Notes: generated from the sequence alone by a model not told the origin. Numbered from the stretch's first letter, positions 1 through 10,059 are shown. The stretch is DNA of 64,000 bases from Pseudomonas sp. p1(2021b) (GCF_020151015.1 NZ_CP083746.1:3997001-4061000); one strand, 5' to 3'. Numbers and translations are program-made.

Positions 1-1067
1 TTGCGGGCCTCGGTCCAACGGTCTTGCTCGACGCTGAAGCCGCCGCCCTGCTTGAAGCGCTCCATCAGCTCGGCGATGGCCGCGCCGTTGCGACCATGCA
101 GGTCGAACAGCAGGCGCTCGAAGTTCGACGACACCATGATGTCCATGGAAGGCGACAAGGTCGGGTGCAGAGCATCCTTGACGTACTGGTTGCCGCTCAT
201 GAAGCGATGCAGGATGTCGTTGCGGTTGGTGGCCACGATCAGCTGGCTGATCGGCAGGCCCATGTTGCGCGCCAGGTAGCCGGCGAAGATGTCGCCGAAG
301 TTGCCGGTCGGCACCGAGAAGGCCACCGAGCGGGCCGGGCCGCCCAGCTGCAGCGCTGCATGGAAGTAGTAGACGATCTGGGCCATGATCCGCGCCCAGT
401 TGATCGAGTTCACCGCCACCAGGCGTGTGCCCTTGAGGAACGACTGGTCGGCGAAGCTGGCCTTGACCATTTCCTGGCAGTCGTCGAAGTTGCCTTCGAT
501 GGCGATGTTGTGGATGTTGTCACCGAAGATGGTGGTCATCTGGCGGCGCTGCACTTCCGACACACGCTGGTGCGGGTGCAGGATGAAGATGTCGACGTTG
601 TCGCACCGGCGGCAGCCTTCGATGGCCGCAGAGCCGGTATCACCGCTGGTGGCGCCGACGATCACCACACGCTCGCCGCGCTTGGCCAGCACGTGGTCGA
701 GCAGGCGGCCGAGCAGTTGCAGGGCGAAGTCCTTGAAGGCCAGGGTCGGGCCGTGGAACAGTTCCATGACCCATTCGTTGCCACCCAGCTGGCGCAGCGG
801 CGCAACGGCAGCATGAGCGAAGGCGCCGTAGGTTTCTTCCAGGATCTTCTTGAAGTCAGCATCGGCGATGCTGCCGTCGACGAACGGGCGCATCACCCGG
901 AAGGCCAGTTCGTGGTAAGGCAAGCCGGCCCAGGAGGCGATCTCCTCCTGGGTGAAGCGTGGCAGGTTTTCCGGCACGTACAGGCCGCCATCGCTGGCAA
1001 GGCCGGCCAGCAGGACATCTTCGAAATTCAGGGCCGGTGCCTGGCCGCGGGTACTGATATAGCGCAT
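1..1067 (-). CDS. thrC: Threonine synthase, 3' end outside the window
   Basis: Threonine synthase converts O-phosphohomoserine to threonine with PLP, the last step of threonine biosynthesis in the cytoplasm. The N-terminus reads MRYISTRGQAP, the family's usual opening. The PLP-lysine region is TLAFKDFALQL near residue 110, followed by the glycine/serine-rich GATSGDTGSAA segment. About 355 residues are visible; the family is about 470, so the C-terminal quarter lies beyond base 1. It is 54 bases downstream of hom on the same strand, so the two probably share a transcript and supply consecutive parts of the pathway. The ATG start matches the conserved N-terminus. Confidence 0.95.
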   Translation of the reverse strand, partial: MRYISTRGQAPALNFEDVLLAGLASDGGLYVPENLPRFTQEEIASWAGLPYHELAFRVMRPFVDGSIADADFKKILEETYGAFAHAAVAPLRQLGGNEWVMELFHGPTLAFKDFALQLLGRLLDHVLAKRGERVVIVGATSGDTGSAAIEGCRRCDNVDIFILHPHQRVSEVQRRQMTTIFGDNIHNIAIEGNFDDCQEMVKASFADQSFLKGTRLVAVNSINWARIMAQIVYYFHAALQLGGPARSVAFSVPTGNFGDIFAGYLARNMGLPISQLIVATNRNDILHRFMSGNQYVKDALHPTLSPSMDIMVSSNFERLLFDLHGRNGAAIAELMERFKQGGGFSVEQDRWTEAR

Positions 1068-1121
1068 GGGTGCAAACCTTCGGTTCTGGGCGCGGGCCGC
1101 CGTCGCGACCCGCCGCTGACA

Positions 1122-2426
1122 TTAATTGAGCTGTTCGACGCGGATGCGCACGACCTTGCCGACCACGTCCTGCAAGGCTTCCAGGGCAACGATGGCGTCG
1201 TTGATGCGCTGCTCCACCACGCGGTGGGTCAGGAGGATCATCGGCACCAGGCCATCCTGCTCCTCGGCTTCCTTCTGCATGATCGACTCGATGTTGATAC
1301 CGCGCTCGGAGAGGATGCTCGCCACCTGGGCCAGCACGCCCGGGTGATCCTTGGCCTGGATGCGCAGGTAGTAGGCGCTCTCGCAGGCCTCGATCGGCAG
1401 GATCGGATGGGCCGACAGCGAGTCTGGCTGGAAGGCCAGGTGCGGCACGCGGTTCTCAGGGTCGGAAGTCATGGCGCGGACAACATCCACCAGGTCGGCG
1501 ACGACCGACGAGGCCGTCGGCTCCATGCCGGCACCGGCGCCGTAGTACAAGGTGGAACCAGCGGCGTCGCCATTGACCATCACAGCGTTCATCACACCGT
1601 TGACGTTGGCGATCAGGCGGTCGTTGGGGATCAGCGTCGGGTGGACACGCAGCTCGATACCGGCGTCGGTGCTGCGGGCCACGCCCAGGTGCTTGATGCG
1701 GTAGCCCAAGGCCTCGGCGTAGTTGACGTCCGCGGTGGTCAGCTGGGTGATGCCTTCGGTGTAGGCCTTGTCGAACTGCAGCGGGATACCGAAGGCGATG
1801 GACGCCAGGATGGTCAGCTTGTGGGCGGCATCGATGCCTTCGACGTCGAAGGTCGGGTCGGCTTCGGCGTAGCCCAGGGCCTGGGCTTCGGCCAGCACTT
1901 CGGGGAAGGCACGGCCCTTGTCACGCATTTCGGTCAGGATGAAGTTGCCGGTGCCGTTGATGATGCCCGCCAGCCAGTTGATACGGTTGGCCGACAAGCC
2001 TTCGCGGATCGCCTTGATCACCGGGATACCGCCGGCCACCGCAGCTTCGAAGGCGACGATGACGCCCTTCTCGCGGGCCTTGGCGAAGATCTCGTTGCCA
2101 TGCACGGCGATCAGCGCCTTGTTGGCGGTGACCACGTGCTTGCCGTTCTCGATGGCCTTGAGCACCAGGTCACGGGCAATGGTGTAGCCGCCGATCAGCT
2201 CGATGACGATATCGATCTCGGGGTTGCACGCGACCTCGAACACATCAGCGGTAATGGGGGTACCGGTAATCTGGCAGTTCGGGTTCTGCGAGCGCATGGC
2301 GATCTGTGCCACTTCAATACCGCGCCCGGCACGGCGGGCGATCTCCTCGGCGTTGCGCTGAAGTACATTGAAGGTTCCGCCACCGACGGTCCCCAACCCA
2401 CAGATGCCTACTTTGACCGGTTTCAC
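1122..2426 (-). CDS. hom: Homoserine dehydrogenase
   Basis: NAD(P)H-dependent reduction of aspartate semialdehyde to homoserine, the branch point to threonine and methionine. The 434-residue protein is full length. It has the Rossmann nucleotide-binding motif GLGTVGGGT at residues 10-18, the catalytic domain with GIINGTGNFILTEM and EADPTFDVEGIDAAHK, and a C-terminal ACT domain from about residue 350 (YYLRIQAKDHPGVLAQ), which is typical of threonine feedback control. The start is GTG, preceded by a GGGGAG ribosome site six bases upstream. It lies between dsbC and thrC on the same strand, the usual Pseudomonas order. Confidence 0.97.
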   Translation of the reverse strand: MKPVKVGICGLGTVGGGTFNVLQRNAEEIARRAGRGIEVAQIAMRSQNPNCQITGTPITADVFEVACNPEIDIVIELIGGYTIARDLVLKAIENGKHVVTANKALIAVHGNEIFAKAREKGVIVAFEAAVAGGIPVIKAIREGLSANRINWLAGIINGTGNFILTEMRDKGRAFPEVLAEAQALGYAEADPTFDVEGIDAAHKLTILASIAFGIPLQFDKAYTEGITQLTTADVNYAEALGYRIKHLGVARSTDAGIELRVHPTLIPNDRLIANVNGVMNAVMVNGDAAGSTLYYGAGAGMEPTASSVVADLVDVVRAMTSDPENRVPHLAFQPDSLSAHPILPIEACESAYYLRIQAKDHPGVLAQVASILSERGINIESIMQKEAEEQDGLVPMILLTHRVVEQRINDAIVALEALQDVVGKVVRIRVEQLN

Positions 2427-2508
2427 TGTGAACTCCCCATTGAACGGCCGGCACCTGCGCCGACCGTGAAACGTGCCGTCTCCCCATGAAGACGGCGTAC
2501 TGTTTGAA

Positions 2509-3258
2509 TTACTTGCCTTGCGCCAGCGCCAGCTTGGCCACCTGCGGGGCCGGCTGGTAGCCCGGAATCACCTGGCCACTTTCCAGGACGATCGCAGGCG
2601 TGCCATTGACGCCGATCGACTGGCCCAGCTGGAACTGCTTGCCGACCGGGTTGGCGCACTTGGCGGCCTTGATTTCCTTGCCATCGATCATCTTGTCCAG
2701 TGCCGCGCGGCGGTCGCTGGAGCACCAGACCGCCTGCAACTGCTCGTCACCCGGCGAGCCCAGGCCCTGGCGCGGGAAGGCGACATAGCGCACTTCGATA
2801 CCGCGACGGTTGAGCTCGGGCACTTCGGCGTGCAGCTTGTGGCAATACGGGCAGGTGGTATCGGTGAAGACGGTGATATGCGATTTGGTCTGGCCCTTGG
2901 CAGGATAAACCACCATCTCGGCAGCCGGAATGCCGTTGATGAGCTTGGCGATGCCCTGGCGCTCGGTCTTCTCGGTGAGGTTGACCGGCTTGCCGTCCTG
3001 GATCTGGTACAGGTAGCCCTGCATCACGAACTGGCCGTCGGCGCTGGCATACAGCACGCGTCCGCCCTGCAGCTTGACTTCATAGAGGCCATTGACCGGG
3101 CTGCTGGCCACGCTCTCGATCGGTACTTCCAGCTCGAGCGTCTTGAGGGTGTTGCGGATCGCCTGCTCGGCGCCGGCACCGGCGTCGCTGGCCGCAGCCA
3201 CGGCAAAGGTGCTGGCCAGCGCCAGGGCGGCGGCGGCGAAAAGGTGGGTCACGCGCAT
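2509..3258 (-). CDS. dsbC: Thiol:disulfide interchange protein DsbC
   Basis: Periplasmic disulfide isomerase that reshuffles wrong disulfides. The 249-residue protein has a signal peptide (MRVTHLFAAAALALASTFAVAAA), an N-terminal dimerisation region to about residue 85 and a thioredoxin-fold domain with the CPYC active site in the sequence TDTTCPYCHKLHAE near residue 125. The chosen ATG is preceded by AGGAG at ideal spacing; the reading frame extends further upstream, but those residues look nothing like DsbC. It sits between xerD and hom, all on the minus strand. Confidence 0.95.
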   Translation of the reverse strand: MRVTHLFAAAALALASTFAVAAASDAGAGAEQAIRNTLKTLELEVPIESVASSPVNGLYEVKLQGGRVLYASADGQFVMQGYLYQIQDGKPVNLTEKTERQGIAKLINGIPAAEMVVYPAKGQTKSHITVFTDTTCPYCHKLHAEVPELNRRGIEVRYVAFPRQGLGSPGDEQLQAVWCSSDRRAALDKMIDGKEIKAAKCANPVGKQFQLGQSIGVNGTPAIVLESGQVIPGYQPAPQVAKLALAQGK

Positions 3259-3409
3259 GGGGTACTCCTGAAGGCGGACGGGGCCGGAGGGCGTCGACAT
3301 GCGGCAAGCGGGCGTCGACCGTGCGGCCCTTGGAAACCGTCCAAGCCTACCACAACCGGCAGGCGCTAAATCAGCCCTCACACGCCACAGGTCGGAACAT
3401 GAAAATCAT

Positions 3410-4306
3410 TCATCCACGCGGGTGGTGCTGGGCATGCAGCTGTTGCAGGCGCGCCTTGGCCACATGGGTGTAGATCTGCGTGGTGGACAGGTCGCTGTGC
3501 CCCAGCAGCATCTGCACCACACGCAGGTCCGCGCCGTGGTTGAGCAAGTGGGTGGCGAAGGCGTGGCGCAGGGTATGGGGCGACAGCGGCTTGTCGATCC
3601 CGGCCACCTTGGCCTGGTGCTTGATACGGTGCCAGAAGGTCTGCCGGGTCATCTGCTCGCCCCGCTGGCTGGGGAACAACACGTCGCTGGGGCGGCCGTT
3701 GAGCAGTTCACCGCGCCCGTCGCGCAGGTAGCGCTCCAGCCACACCACCGCCTCCTCCCCCATCGGCACCAGGCGTTCCTTGCTGCCCTTGCCCATGACC
3801 CGCAGCACGCCCTGGCGCAGGTTGACCTGGTCGAGGGTCAGGCTGACCAGCTCGGTGACGCGCAACCCACACGCATAAAGGACCTCGAGCATGGCCCGGT
3901 CGCGCTGGCCGATGGCTTCGCCCAGGTCCGGCGCCTTGAGCAATGCCTCGACGTCGGCCTCGGAGAGGGATTTGGGCAAAGGCCGGCCCAACTGCGGCAT
4001 GTCGACCTGCAAGGTCGGGTCGACACTGACCAGCCGCTCGCGCAGCAGGTAGCGGAAAAAGCCGCGCAGCCCGGAAAGAAAGCGTGCCGTGGAACGCGGC
4101 TTGTAGCCCTGGTCGACGCGCCAGGCCAGGTGATCGAAGATCAGTTCACGACCAACCTCCGGCAATGCCACGCCGCGCGCCTGCAGCCAGCCATTGAACA
4201 GGGCCAGGTCGCTTCGGTAGGAGGCGCGGGTGTTGTCGGACAGGCCTTTTTCAAGCCACAGGGCATCGAGGAACTGGTCGATCAGGGGGTGGTCGAGGGC
4301 GGACAT
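3410..4306 (-). CDS. xerD: Tyrosine recombinase XerD
   Basis: Site-specific recombinase that, with XerC, resolves chromosome dimers at dif. The 298-residue length is exactly that of the family. The N-terminal SAM-like core-binding domain covers residues 1-90. The catalytic domain shows the R of CGLRVTELVSL, the HTLRHAFATHLL segment carrying H and R, the LLGHSDLSTTQIYTHV segment with the second H, and the nucleophilic Tyr. It precedes dsbC and diverges from the antiporter gene that starts 69 bases away. Confidence 0.97.
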   Translation of the reverse strand: MSALDHPLIDQFLDALWLEKGLSDNTRASYRSDLALFNGWLQARGVALPEVGRELIFDHLAWRVDQGYKPRSTARFLSGLRGFFRYLLRERLVSVDPTLQVDMPQLGRPLPKSLSEADVEALLKAPDLGEAIGQRDRAMLEVLYACGLRVTELVSLTLDQVNLRQGVLRVMGKGSKERLVPMGEEAVVWLERYLRDGRGELLNGRPSDVLFPSQRGEQMTRQTFWHRIKHQAKVAGIDKPLSPHTLRHAFATHLLNHGADLRVVQMLLGHSDLSTTQIYTHVAKARLQQLHAQHHPRG

Positions 4307-4374
4307 GAAAACTCGGTGGCAAACGACGAATTGGCGCTTAGTCTTTCATAACAACGTCGGCATAGGGAGCCCGC

Positions 4375-6213
4375 ATGAGCGAACAGCAGATTCTCCTGAG
4401 TTTCGGTGGCATCGGCGCCGCCGCACTGGCATGCCAATGGCTGGCCTGGCGCCTGAAGCTGCCTGCGATCCTGTTCCTGTTGCTGTGCGGGATCGTCGCC
4501 GGTCCCGTGCTCGGCTGGCTGTCGCCACAAGACCTGTTCGGCCCGCTGCTGATGCCGCTGGTATCCCTGGCCGTGGCCCTGATCCTGTTCGAAGGCAGCC
4601 TGACGCTGCATCTGTCCCAATGGCGCGAGATCGGCAGCGTGGTGCATCGGCTGGTGACCCTGGGCGCGCTGAGCACCTGGGTGGTGATCGCCCTGGCCAC
4701 CCATTGGCTGCTGGGCTTCGACTGGCCGCTGGCGATCCTGTTCGGCACCCTGACCCTGGTGACCGGCCCGACGGTGATCGTGCCCATGCTCCGCGTGGTG
4801 CGGCCCAAGGCAGCGATCGCCAACATCCTGCGCTGGGAAGGCATCGTCATCGACCCGATCGGTGCTTTGCTGGCGGTGGTGGTCTACAGCTTCATCATTG
4901 CCCGCACCGATGGCGAAGGGCTGAGCCAGAGCCTGGTAACCTTCGGCGGGGTGATCTTCTGCGGCAGCGCCCTGGGCGCCGCCGGCGGCTGGCTGCTGGG
5001 CCAGGTGATGCGTGCCCAGTGGCTGCCGGAGTACCTGCACAACCTGGCCTCGTTGGCCGCGGTGCTGGGCATCTTCATCGCTGCCAACCAGATCGTCCAT
5101 GAATCCGGCCTGCTGGCGGTGACGGTGATGGGCATGTGGCTGGCGAACATGCCGGGGGTGGATGTACGGCAGATCCTGCACTTCAAGGAAAACCTCAGCG
5201 TGCTGTTGATTTCCGGCCTGTTCATCCTCCTAGCCGCCCGCCTCGACCTGCATGCATTGCTGGCCCTGGGCCCGGCGGTACTGGCGTTGCTGCTGGTGAT
5301 CCAACTACTGGCACGCCCGCTCAATGTTCTGCTGTCCACCTGGGGCTCGACGTTGGCATGGCGCGAACGCCTGCTGCTGGCCTGGATCGCCCCACGGGGT
5401 ATCGTCGCCGCGGCGGTCTCGGCCATCTTCGCCATCCGCCTGGACGAAGCGGGTCATGAGGGCGCCTTGCTGCTGGTGCCTCTGACCTTCGCGGTGATCA
5501 TCGGCACCGTGGTGCTGCAGAGCGCCACCGCCAGGCCCCTGGCCCGCCTGCTCAAGGTCGCCGAACCTGCGCCCAGCGGCTTTCTCATCGTCGGCGCCAA
5601 CCCACCGGCACGCGCCGTCGCCAAAGCCTTGCAGCAACTGGGTAGCCGGGTCCTGCTGACCGACTCGAGCTGGGAAAACATCCGCGCCGCGCGCATGGAT
5701 GGGCTGCCGACCTATTTCGGCAACCCTGCCTCCCAGCATGCCGATGCCCACCTGGACCTGGTCGGCCTTGGCCACCTGCTCGGCCTGTCGCCGGCAGGCG
5801 AGCTCAATGCCCTGGCCTGCGCGCGCTTTCGCCATGACTTCGGCCACAACCGCCTGTTCGTGCTGGCCAGCGGCCTGGAGAAGCAGCGCAGCGACAAGCA
5901 CCGCGCCAGCGAGGAACATCGTGGCCAACTGCTGGGGGCCAGCCCGATGACGTACGGGCAACTGGCCAACCGCCTGCACCAGGGCGCCGAGCTGTACAGC
6001 ACCCACCTGACCGAGGGCTTTTCCTGGCAGGACTACCAGGACCTGCACGGTGAGCGGGCCACCGTGCTGTTCGCCCGCGACGCCAATGGCTGGGTGCATG
6101 TGGCCAGCCCGGACGCACCGCTAAAGCCCCAGCCCGGGTGGACGCTGGTGGCACTGGTAGAGGCCGATCGGGAGACGAAAACGGCTGTCGAGGCGGGCGT
6201 GGCCAATCGCTGA
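4375..6213 (+). CDS. Cation:proton antiporter (CPA1 type) with a C-terminal nucleotide-binding-like domain
   Basis: Inner-membrane exchanger of Na+ or K+ for protons. The 612-residue protein has about twelve hydrophobic segments in residues 1-390, including the conserved LVTGPTVIVPMLR and the loop WEGIVIDPIGALLA with the DP pair typical of the transport site. From about residue 400 follows a Rossmann/TrkA-N-like domain (GFLIVGANPPARAVAKAL) and a short TrkA-C-like tail. A GGGAG ribosome site precedes the ATG. Ion specificity cannot be read from sequence. It stands alone, divergent from xerD, and ends at a REP element and a bidirectional terminator shared with the rplS operon. Confidence 0.85.
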   Translation: MSEQQILLSFGGIGAAALACQWLAWRLKLPAILFLLLCGIVAGPVLGWLSPQDLFGPLLMPLVSLAVALILFEGSLTLHLSQWREIGSVVHRLVTLGALSTWVVIALATHWLLGFDWPLAILFGTLTLVTGPTVIVPMLRVVRPKAAIANILRWEGIVIDPIGALLAVVVYSFIIARTDGEGLSQSLVTFGGVIFCGSALGAAGGWLLGQVMRAQWLPEYLHNLASLAAVLGIFIAANQIVHESGLLAVTVMGMWLANMPGVDVRQILHFKENLSVLLISGLFILLAARLDLHALLALGPAVLALLLVIQLLARPLNVLLSTWGSTLAWRERLLLAWIAPRGIVAAAVSAIFAIRLDEAGHEGALLLVPLTFAVIIGTVVLQSATARPLARLLKVAEPAPSGFLIVGANPPARAVAKALQQLGSRVLLTDSSWENIRAARMDGLPTYFGNPASQHADAHLDLVGLGHLLGLSPAGELNALACARFRHDFGHNRLFVLASGLEKQRSDKHRASEEHRGQLLGASPMTYGQLANRLHQGAELYSTHLTEGFSWQDYQDLHGERATVLFARDANGWVHVASPDAPLKPQPGWTLVALVEADRETKTAVEAGVANR

Positions 6214-6238
6214 AGAATGGAAGGGGGCGCGTTGCGCC

Positions 6239-6268
6239 CAATCGCGGGACAAGCCCGCTCCTACAGGG
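6239..6268. repeat. REP palindrome
   Basis: The sequence ATCGCGGGACAAGCCCGCTC followed by CTACAGG is the common P. putida-type REP. Its stem is GCGGG/CCCGC. The same core occurs in several other intergenic gaps of this window. Confidence 0.85.
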
Positions 6269-6302
6269 CCATTGAACAATCCCTGCAGCAGAAAGCAAAA
6301 AA

Positions 6303-6327
6303 GCAGCCCGAAGGCTGCTTTTTTTCT
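6303..6327. terminator. Bidirectional rho-independent terminator
   Basis: Perfect 7-bp stem AGCAGCC/GGCTGCT with a CGAA loop (TTCG on the minus strand) and runs of T in both directions. It ends the rplS operon on the minus strand and the antiporter gene on the plus strand. Confidence 0.92.
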
Positions 6328-6361
6328 CGCAAGGTGGCCTCGGCCACCGGTCAAACTGCAC

Positions 6362-6712
6362 TCAGGACAGTTTTTCCTTGATGCGAGCGGCTTTGCCGGA
6401 CAGGTCGCGCAGGTAGTACAGCTTGGCCTTACGCACGTCACCACGACGTTTCACGGACAGGCTGTCGATCTGCGGGCTGTAGGTCTGGAAGGTACGCTCT
6501 ACGCCAACGCCGCTGGAGATCTTGCGCACGGTGAAGGCGCTGTTCAGGCCGCGGTTACGCTTGGCGATAACGACACCTTCGAACGCCTGCAGACGGGAAC
6601 GGTCGCCTTCCTTCACTTTGACCTGGACGACAATGGTGTCGCCTGGTGCGAAGGCAGGGATTTCCTTGTTCATCTGCTCGGCTTCGAGCTGCTGGATGAT
6701 CTTGTTGGTCAT
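6362..6712 (-). CDS. rplS: 50S ribosomal protein L19
   Basis: Ribosomal protein at the 30S-50S interface. The 116-residue protein contains the family sequences [33 protein letters not shown] and [22 protein letters not shown] ribosome site lies upstream of the ATG. It is the last gene of rpsP-rimM-trmD-rplS and is followed by a strong hairpin terminator. Confidence 0.98.
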   Translation of the reverse strand: MTNKIIQQLEAEQMNKEIPAFAPGDTIVVQVKVKEGDRSRLQAFEGVVIAKRNRGLNSAFTVRKISSGVGVERTFQTYSPQIDSLSVKRRGDVRKAKLYYLRDLSGKAARIKEKLS

Positions 6713-6754
6713 GCTGTGCTCCTAAGGCGGATAACTCGATCCACCATCGATACG

Positions 6755-7507
6755 TTAACTATCGTCCCGCTCGCGGAGGTATTCCTCGAGCAGCTTCTTC
6801 TCTTCTCCAGAAAGCGAGCGACTTTCCAGAAGATCGGCGCGTCGTTCGAAGGTCCTACCAAGGGACTGCTTCAACCGCCAACGCCGGATGTGTGCATGGT
6901 TGCCGCTAAGCAACACGTCGGGAACGCGCTGATCCGCATACACCTCCGGTCGGGTGTAGTGCGGGCAATCGAGCAGACCATCGGTGAAGGAATCTTCCTG
7001 CGCCGAGTCCACATGCCCTAAAGCTCCGGGCAGCAGTCGCGTAACCGCATCGATCAGTACCATGGCCGGCAGCTCGCCACCGGAAAGCACATAGTCGCCA
7101 ATCGACCACTCTTCATCGACATGAGCCTCGATAAAACGCTCGTCGATGCCTTCATAACGGCCGGCAATCAGGATCAACGATTCCTGTCGTGCCAGGCCTT
7201 CGACCGCCTGCTGGGTCAGCTTGCGGCCTTGTGGCGAGAGGTAGATCACCTTCGCCGATGCTCCGGTCGCCTGCCTGGCGCTGGCCAGGGCGTCTTCCAG
7301 AGGCTTGATCTTCATCACCATGCCAGGACCACCGCCAAAAGGCCGATCATCCACCGTGTGGTGGCGATCCGTGGTGTAGTCCCGCGGGTTCCAGCAGGTC
7401 ACCTGCAGCAACCCCTGTTTCACCGCGCGGCTGGTAATGCCGTACTCCGTGATGGCCGAGAACATCTCGGGGAACAGGGTGACGACTTCTACGCGAAGGT
7501 TGCCCAT
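6755..7507 (-). CDS. trmD: tRNA (guanine-N1)-methyltransferase
   Basis: SAM-dependent methyltransferase that makes m1G37 in tRNAs, preventing +1 frameshifts. The 250-residue protein starts [16 protein letters not shown]. It carries the [11 protein letters not shown] motif, the [11 protein letters not shown] and [16 protein letters not shown] segments of the trefoil-knot SAM site, and the [18 protein letters not shown]-terminal region. I chose the ATG that gives the conserved start rather than a 22-residue longer frame. It lies two bases after rimM in the ribosomal operon. Confidence 0.98.
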   Translation of the reverse strand: MGNLRVEVVTLFPEMFSAITEYGITSRAVKQGLLQVTCWNPRDYTTDRHHTVDDRPFGGGPGMVMKIKPLEDALASARQATGASAKVIYLSPQGRKLTQQAVEGLARQESLILIAGRYEGIDERFIEAHVDEEWSIGDYVLSGGELPAMVLIDAVTRLLPGALGHVDSAQEDSFTDGLLDCPHYTRPEVYADQRVPDVLLSGNHAHIRRWRLKQSLGRTFERRADLLESRSLSGEEKKLLEEYLRERDDS

Positions 7508-7509
7508 CG

Positions 7510-8046
7510 TTAGAAATCCGCGTCCCATTCGACTCGCATCACGCCTGCTTCCAGGTCGACTGCCAGCACACATTGCTCCGTATAGGGCAACAGACGCTCG
7601 CGGTCATCCAGGCTGCCTGCGCAAGGCTTGACCACCATTACATCGTTCGCACCGGTCTCCAACAGGTGATCGATCTTGCCGAACAGCTGTTCGTCCTGAT
7701 TGATGACCTTCAGGCCCACCAACTGGTACCAGTAGTACTCGTCGGCTGCCAGGTTGGGCAAAAGGCTCCGCGGGATGCAGATTTCGTAACCGCTCAGAAG
7801 ACGCGCTTCATCACGATCGTCGAGGCCTTTCAATTTCACGACCAGGCCCTTCTGGGAGCCACGACCGTTGACCAGCTCGACCTGCTTTACCTTGCCTTCG
7901 TGCCGAAGCGTCCAGCGCGGATAATCCAACAGGTTTTCAATCGGATCGGTAAAGGAGTACACCTTCACCTCGCCGCGAACGCCGTGAACCGAAAAAATCT
8001 TGCCGACGACGATGAGGGCGTCAGCGTTTTCTGGCGTCGCGTTCAT
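7510..8046 (-). CDS. rimM: Ribosome maturation factor RimM
   Basis: Assists maturation of the 30S head and binds S19. The 178-residue protein shows the N-terminal beta-barrel with [21 protein letters not shown] and the C-terminal PRC-barrel-like domain with [14 protein letters not shown] and GANDVMVV. It is tightly packed between rpsP (5 bases upstream) and trmD (2 bases downstream). Confidence 0.97.
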   Translation of the reverse strand: MNATPENADALIVVGKIFSVHGVRGEVKVYSFTDPIENLLDYPRWTLRHEGKVKQVELVNGRGSQKGLVVKLKGLDDRDEARLLSGYEICIPRSLLPNLAADEYYWYQLVGLKVINQDEQLFGKIDHLLETGANDVMVVKPCAGSLDDRERLLPYTEQCVLAVDLEAGVMRVEWDADF

Positions 8047-8051
8047 ACTGC

Positions 8052-8303
8052 TCAGGCAGCGGCCTTGGCAGCGTCCTTCAGCAGCTGAGCAACACGCTCA
8101 GACGGCTGCGCGCCCTGGCTCAGCCAGTAGTTGACGCGTTCTTCGTTGACCGACAGGCGGACTTCAGCGCCGGAAGCAACCGGGTTGAAGAAGCCAACGC
8201 GCTCAACGAAACGGCCGTCACGGGCGTTACGCGAGTTGGTCACGGTCAGGTGGTAGAATGGGCGCTTTTTCGAGCCGCCACGGGCAAGACGGATGGTTAC
8301 CAT
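8052..8303 (-). CDS. rpsP: 30S ribosomal protein S16
   Basis: Small-subunit assembly protein. The 83-residue product begins [21 protein letters not shown] and contains [10 protein letters not shown] and [14 protein letters not shown], as in all S16 proteins. The internal ATG was chosen because it gives the universal N-terminus; the frame extends 15 codons further. It is the first gene of the rpsP-rimM-trmD-rplS operon. Confidence 0.98.
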   Translation of the reverse strand: MVTIRLARGGSKKRPFYHLTVTNSRNARDGRFVERVGFFNPVASGAEVRLSVNEERVNYWLSQGAQPSERVAQLLKDAAKAAA

Positions 8304-8377
8304 GTGAACATCGTTCCTATAGTCGGTGCTGCAAATCTGAATGCCCAAATGGGCACAGGGTGCCCAAAAGGCCGCAT

Positions 8378-8406
8378 ATTCTCGGGGAATACACGGACAT
8401 TTGCAA
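8378..8406 (-). promoter_or_regulatory. Candidate sigma-70 promoter of the rpsP operon
   Basis: On the minus strand TTGCAA and GAGAAT are separated by exactly 17 bases, 75 bases before the rpsP start. The -10 matches four of six consensus positions. It is the best candidate in the 234-base gap between ffh and rpsP. Confidence 0.5.
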
Positions 8407-8537
8407 ATGCCTTTTTCGGCGAGGGCCTGCCGCGCCGTTCAGATCTGCCGGTTAAGCCGCGGATTTCGCGACATCGTTCCCGCCAAGGCGGGGGTTCCAG
8501 ATAGCTGCCCGATCAAAGGCAGCCACCCTGAATGACG

Positions 8538-9914
8538 TTACAGCTTCGGCATGCCGCCACCCGGCAGCATCCCGCCCAGGCCACGCATCATCTTGGCCAT
8601 TCCGCCTTTGGCGGAGAATTTCTTCATCATCTTCTGCATTTGCTTGTGCTGCTTGATCAGCCGGCCGACATCCTGCACCTGGGTGCCGGAGCCGAGGGCG
8701 ATGCGGCGTTTGCGCGAGCCGCTGATGATTTCCGGGTCGCGGCGTTCGGCCGGCGTCATCGAGTCGATGATCGCCTCCATCTGCTTGAACTGCTTCTCGG
8801 CCGCGCCCTGGGCATTGCCCATCTGCGACAGGTTGACCCCGCCGATGCTCGGCAGCTTGTCCATCAGGCCGCCCAGGCCGCCCATGTTCTTCATCTGCTG
8901 CAGCTGGTCGCGGAAGTCCTCGAGGTCGAAGCCCTTGCCCTTCTTGAGCTTCTTGGCGAGCTTGTCGGCCTTGGCCTTGTCGATATTCTGCTCGGCCTGC
9001 TCGATCAGGCTGAGCACGTCGCCCATGCCGAGGATACGCGAGGCGATACGGTCCGGATGGAACGGCTCCAGAGCCTCGGTCTTCTCGCCCATACCGATGA
9101 ACTTGATCGGCTTGCCGGTGATGGCGCGCACCGACAGCGCGGCACCGCCACGGGCGTCGCCGTCGACCTTGGTCAGCACCACGCCGGTCAATGGCAGCGC
9201 GTCGCCGAAGGCCTTGGCGGTGTTGGCGGCGTCCTGGCCGGTCATGGCATCGACCACGAACAGGGTCTCAACCGGCTTGACCGCGGCGTGCAGGGCCTTG
9301 ATCTCGTCCATCATATCGGCGTCGATGTGCAGACGGCCGGCGGTATCGACGATCACCACGTCGATGTACTTGAGCTTGGCCTCGCGGATCGCCGCCTCGG
9401 CGATGGCCACGGGCTTCTGGCTGATGTCGGACGGGAAGAAGGTCACGCCGATGTCATTGGCCAGGGTTTCCAGCTGCTTGATCGCCGCCGGGCGGTAGAC
9501 GTCGGCCGAGACCACCATCACGCTCTTTTTCTTGCGCTCTTTAAGGAAGCGCGCCAGCTTGCCGGCGGTGGTGGTCTTGCCCGCGCCCTGCAGGCCGGCC
9601 ATCAGCACCACGGCGGGCGGAGCGGCATTGAGCGCCAGGTCTTCGTTGGCGGCGCCCATCAGGCCTTCGAGTTCGGCCTGGACGATCTTCACGAACGCCT
9701 GGCCCGGGGTCAGGCTGCGCGACACCTCGGTGCCGACCGCACGCTCCTTGACGCTGTTGACGAAATCCTTGACCACCGGCAGGGCGACGTCGGCCTCGAG
9801 CAGGGCCATGCGCACTTCGCGCAGCGTGTCCTTGATGTTGTCTTCGGTCAGCTTGGCCTTGCCGGTGACATGGCGCAGCGTCTGTGACAGGCGGTCGGTC
9901 AGGTTTTCGAACAT
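8538..9914 (-). CDS. ffh: Signal recognition particle protein Ffh
   Basis: GTPase that binds 4.5S RNA and signal sequences for co-translational targeting to FtsY and SecYEG. The 458-residue protein has an N domain (1-90), a G domain with the P-loop GLQGAGKTTTAGKLA, DTAGRLHID and TKVDGDARGGAA, and a methionine-rich M domain ending GGMLPGGGMPKL. An AAGGA ribosome site precedes the ATG. It is upstream of rpsP on the same strand, a common pseudomonad arrangement. Confidence 0.98.
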   Translation of the reverse strand: MFENLTDRLSQTLRHVTGKAKLTEDNIKDTLREVRMALLEADVALPVVKDFVNSVKERAVGTEVSRSLTPGQAFVKIVQAELEGLMGAANEDLALNAAPPAVVLMAGLQGAGKTTTAGKLARFLKERKKKSVMVVSADVYRPAAIKQLETLANDIGVTFFPSDISQKPVAIAEAAIREAKLKYIDVVIVDTAGRLHIDADMMDEIKALHAAVKPVETLFVVDAMTGQDAANTAKAFGDALPLTGVVLTKVDGDARGGAALSVRAITGKPIKFIGMGEKTEALEPFHPDRIASRILGMGDVLSLIEQAEQNIDKAKADKLAKKLKKGKGFDLEDFRDQLQQMKNMGGLGGLMDKLPSIGGVNLSQMGNAQGAAEKQFKQMEAIIDSMTPAERRDPEIISGSRKRRIALGSGTQVQDVGRLIKQHKQMQKMMKKFSAKGGMAKMMRGLGGMLPGGGMPKL

Positions 9915-10059
9915 GGTGATCCTTTCAGGCCCTAGTGAAGCCGAGGTTTTTCAGGCGCCCAGGTGAATAGGTACACGCGCTGGGCACAGCAAGGCGGCGA
10001 TTATAGCGAAGAGCGGCGACGGCGCACACCTTGGCACCACCGGATCTGGATGGTCGGTG

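Noticed and set aside
24..2489. 821-codon plus-strand open frame over thrC/hom
   Set aside because: It is the antisense shadow of two clear minus-strand genes in high-GC DNA; its protein is His/Asp/Gly-rich without domains.
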